Positions 5,273 through 6,734 of a stretch of 6,734 bases of DNA are shown piece after piece. The notes under the pieces were generated by a model that worked only from the letters and a program-made list of their open reading frames with translations, searched no databases and was not told the DNA's origin. The position numbers and the translations under genes were made by a program. Source of the DNA: RBG-16-66-20 sp049651845 (lineage in GTDB: Bacteria > Pseudomonadota > Gammaproteobacteria > Burkholderiales > SG8-39). Where the stretch lies: contig JBASCW010000139.1 of assembly GCA_049651845.1 (NCBI GenBank), positions 1-6,734 on the forward strand, in the 5' to 3' direction. The stretch's first letter is position 1, and the number at the start of each line of letters is the position of its first letter.

Positions 5273-5412
5273 CCGCGCTGCTGCTTTCGCCGAGCCAGGC
5301 AAAGCGGCACGACTGGACAACCGAACAAGTATTCGCCGAAACAAAGAGGATGGGATTCGACCCGAAAACGTCCGCCGAATTTTCGACGTTTGTGGCGAAG
5401 ATGATCGGCTAG
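5173..5412 (+). CDS. Small hypothetical protein, uncertain gene
   Basis: This is the only plus-strand frame in the window with some appearance of a real gene. It has 79 residues. The N-terminal part, to about residue 33, is low-complexity (Pro, Ala, Arg, Thr) and comes from the inverted-repeat unit. The C-terminal part is protein-like: LSPSQAKRHDWTTEQVFAET, then KRMGFDPKTSAEFSTFVAKMIG, with mixed charge and a regular helical pattern. I do not recognise the family. The ATG has only a weak GGAA 5 nt upstream, and no better in-frame start exists before the C-terminal part. The gene converges on gntR, with a hairpin between them. It may be a young or chimeric gene whose start was supplied by the repeat, a truncated older gene, or a chance frame. 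Confidence 0.4.
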   Translation: MTGQTRRKPSVPAPAPQRTAATHASAAHEFFYRSALLLSPSQAKRHDWTTEQVFAETKRMGFDPKTSAEFSTFVAKMIG

Positions 5413-5421
5413 TTCGTCTCA

Positions 5422-5448
5422 GGAGGCGCCACTTCGGCCATCGCCTCC
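5422..5448. terminator. Hairpin between convergent genes, candidate bidirectional terminator
   Basis: GGAGGCG (5422-5428) pairs with CGCCTCC (5442-5448) around a 13-nt loop. It lies between the end of the small plus-strand frame (5412) and the end of gntR (5466), the expected place for a shared terminator. No T-run follows on either side, so an intrinsic terminator is only a possibility. Confidence 0.35.
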
Positions 5449-5465
5449 GCCAACTGGTCACGAAA

Positions 5466-6275
5466 TCACTTGCCGCGCGATGCCCCGGCTTGTTCCGCGC
5501 CAGCCCTGCCGGAGAGCACCAGCCTGCGCGCGGTGGGGGGCACGAAAATCTCCTGGCAGTAGAGCGTCTCGCCGCCGGCGGCGTAGGCGGCGATTTCCAC
5601 CAGCAGGCCCGCCGCCGCACGTTTTACCCCGATCGCGCGGCAAATCTCATCGGGCAGGCGAATCGCGCAAACTTGCTGGTAGAGCCGCGACACCGGCACG
5701 TGCATCTCGCGCGCGAGCAGCCTGCTGAAATTGGCCGAAGCGAGCGCCTTCAGCGGTTCGCGGCCCAGAGCACCCGCGTGCCCGGCGGCGACGTAGAAGC
5801 GGCTGTAGACGCTGAACTCGCCGCCGACGCCGAGCAGCCGGTCGATGCGCAGCACACTGCGGCCGGCGGCGCCGAGGCGCGCGGCCCAGGGGCCGGGACG
5901 CGTTTCGCGCCGGCGCGAGAGCACTTTCGGAAACACCGGCAGGGGGGTCGCGCCGTCGCCGCCGACGAACCAGAAGTGCAGCGGATCGTGCATACGCGCG
6001 CGCTGGTCGGTGACGAAACTGCCGTGGCCGCGGCGGCGCACCACGAGGCCGTCTTCGACCAGCGAACGGACCGCGCGCTGCACCGTGCCGAGGCTGAAGG
6101 GCGTGAGGAGCGTCAGTTCCGCTTCGGTGGGCAGCTGGTCACCGCTCGTCCAATGGCCGCCGTCCATCGCACGCAGCAAGGTCTCGCGCAACTGCTGATG
6201 CTTGGAAAGCCGGACTGCCCCGCGCGCGGGAGGCTGCCAGTACCTTTGGAAGAAATTTTTCCGTGCCGGCGTCAC
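5466..6275 (-). CDS. GntR-family (HutC type, UTRA domain) transcriptional regulator
   Basis: This protein of about 269 residues has a winged HTH at about residues 22-88: LSKHQQLRETLLRAM, then the GntR signature GDQLPTEAEL (45-54), the recognition-helix area FSLGTVQRAVRSLVEDGLV (60-78) and the wing RRRGHGSFV (80-88). A UTRA-type effector domain follows (about 110-255), recognised from VLRIDRLLGVGGEFSVYSRFYV, LPDEICRAIGVKRAAAGLLVEI and GGETLYCQEIFV, segments that bind small metabolites in HutC-type regulators. It probably controls the neighbouring ridA operon in response to a pathway intermediate. There is no ATG near the start. I chose GTG at 6275, 10 nt after the ridA stop; a TTG at 6314 that overlaps ridA is the alternative. 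No strong Shine-Dalgarno supports either, so translation may be coupled to ridA. The final residues after LSGRAG look unconserved. Confidence 0.92.
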   Translation of the reverse strand: MTPARKNFFQRYWQPPARGAVRLSKHQQLRETLLRAMDGGHWTSGDQLPTEAELTLLTPFSLGTVQRAVRSLVEDGLVVRRRGHGSFVTDQRARMHDPLHFWFVGGDGATPLPVFPKVLSRRRETRPGPWAARLGAAGRSVLRIDRLLGVGGEFSVYSRFYVAAGHAGALGREPLKALASANFSRLLAREMHVPVSRLYQQVCAIRLPDEICRAIGVKRAAAGLLVEIAAYAAGGETLYCQEIFVPPTARRLVLSGRAGAEQAGASRGK

Positions 6276-6285
6276 CTTCAGGAGT

Positions 6286-6639
6286 TTACCCGGCGGCGAT
6301 CGCCATGATCTCAACCAGCGTCGCGGAGGTGGCGAGACTCGCCTGCACGCAGGCGCGCGCCGGCGCGTGCTCGGGTTTCATCCACGCCTGCCAGGCCTTG
6401 TTGATCTCTTCCTTGTCGCGGATATCGTCCAGATAGATCGTCGCCGACAACAGCCGCGAGCGGTCGGACCCGCAGGTGGCGAGCAAGGCGTCGATCTTCG
6501 CCAGGATCTGCTCAGTCTGCGCGCGCACCCCCTTCGAGGTGTCCTCGGCGATGAGGCCGGTCAGGAACACCATGCCGTTGTACTCGACGGCGGAGGACAT
6601 GATCGGTCCGGACTGGTGGCGCACGATGGGGGTGGACAT
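6286..6639 (-). CDS. ridA: RidA/YjgF/UK114-family protein, enamine/imine deaminase-like
   Basis: This 117-residue protein is close to the usual RidA length of about 125-130. It carries FLTGLIAEDTSKGVRAQTEQ (25-44), where relatives have 'SGQIPxDxxTGxxxxDxxxQT'. It also has DALLATCGSDRSRLLSATIYL (50-70) and the C-terminal active-site stretch HAPARACVQA followed by LVEIMAIA. Arg95 and Glu110 match the arginine (substrate carboxylate) and glutamate of deaminating RidA proteins. RidA hydrolyses reactive 2-aminoacrylate and other enamine/imine intermediates to keto acids in the cytosol. Paralogues in catabolic operons act on pathway-specific imines, and the place next to a dedicated GntR gene favours that. 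ATG 6639 has GGAG (6649-6646) 6 nt upstream. It lies 21 nt after the preceding gene and 10 nt before the gntR start, so the three form one operon. Confidence 0.93.
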   Translation of the reverse strand: MSTPIVRHQSGPIMSSAVEYNGMVFLTGLIAEDTSKGVRAQTEQILAKIDALLATCGSDRSRLLSATIYLDDIRDKEEINKAWQAWMKPEHAPARACVQASLATSATLVEIMAIAAG

Positions 6640-6660
6640 GGTTTTCTCCGCGTTGTTTCG

Positions 6661-6734
6661 CTACAGGATTGCGTGCTGCGCGCGCAGCAGGCCGCGCAAC
6701 TTCGCGGTGTCCACCGCGCGCGGCGGCACGGCGT
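6661..6734 (-). CDS. C-terminal end of an unidentified gene upstream of ridA (partial)
   Basis: A minus-strand frame enters from the right edge and ends at TAG 6663-6661 after 23 visible residues, finishing VDTAKLRGLLRAQHAIL. The helix-like pattern (KLRGLLRAQ), the 21-nt distance to ridA and the same orientation suggest it is the end of the first or previous gene of the ridA-gntR operon, most likely the enzyme whose product RidA handles. The fragment is too short to name a family. The other two frames on this strand are less protein-like, but a chance frame is still possible. Confidence 0.5.
   Translation of the reverse strand, partial: AVPPRAVDTAKLRGLLRAQHAIL

Noticed and set aside
4926..5328. 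Overlapping frames on both strands inside the 307-bp repeat unit (plus 4926-5258, minus 5032-5328)
   Set aside because: Both read the inverted-repeat arms as the same peptide (NDRKTHAP) because the arms mirror each other. Composition is Arg/Ala rich and no start signals are seen. Better explained as repeat DNA than as genes.
5490..6308. Plus-strand frame of 272 codons opposite gntR
   Set aside because: Antisense shadow. The GntR wHTH and UTRA motifs on the minus strand decide the coding strand.
1..6734. tRNA, rRNA, CRISPR arrays, riboswitches
   Set aside because: I looked for cloverleaf-like segments, spaced direct repeats and known aptamer cores by eye and saw none. A covariance-model scan would settle this for structured RNAs, mainly in 4886-5172.

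Overview
The window is GC-rich DNA from what is most likely an alpha- or betaproteobacterium. This is inferred from a complete three-part TRAP transporter, GC-rich codon use, and the families present (TetR, GntR/UTRA, OsmC, RidA, VapBC). I cannot name a genus. Almost every real gene lies on the minus strand. The long plus-strand open frames are shadows of these genes.

Left edge (1-604): an accessory scar. A fragment of an ISL3-type transposase runs off the left edge. It abuts a VapBC-type toxin-antitoxin locus in which the VapC toxin is cut to about 27 codons and the VapB antitoxin is nearly whole but carries odd prolines. Next to it are a possible VapB operator palindrome and a hairpin that touches the end of osmC.

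Centre (641-4963): a compact minus-strand operon read tetR > dctP > dctQ > dctM > osmC. tetR and dctP share an ATGA overlap, and dctQ and dctM share a TGATG overlap. osmC follows dctM after 55 bp. The three dct genes encode the periplasmic binding protein, the small membrane subunit and the large membrane subunit of one TRAP importer. The TetR protein probably controls its own operon through an imperfect 24-bp palindrome at 4923-4946, where a candidate promoter also lies. The ligand is unknown. The binding protein lacks the arginine usually present in the 'LKGLKIRV' segment of DctP proteins, so its way of holding the ligand may differ from that of well-studied carboxylate TRAP systems.

Middle right (4945-5465): a non-coding stretch dense in inverted repeats. 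Its outer arms (4966-4990 and 5248-5272) match at 23 of 25 bases, bounding a 307-bp unit that looks like a small non-autonomous repeat element. A small plus-strand open frame (5173-5412) starts inside it and reads out of it. Its status as a gene is uncertain.

Right (5466-6734): a second minus-strand operon of an unidentified gene (C-terminus only), ridA and a GntR/UTRA regulator. It suggests amine or amino-acid catabolism that produces reactive enamine/imine intermediates, under local transcriptional control. The promoter is outside the window.
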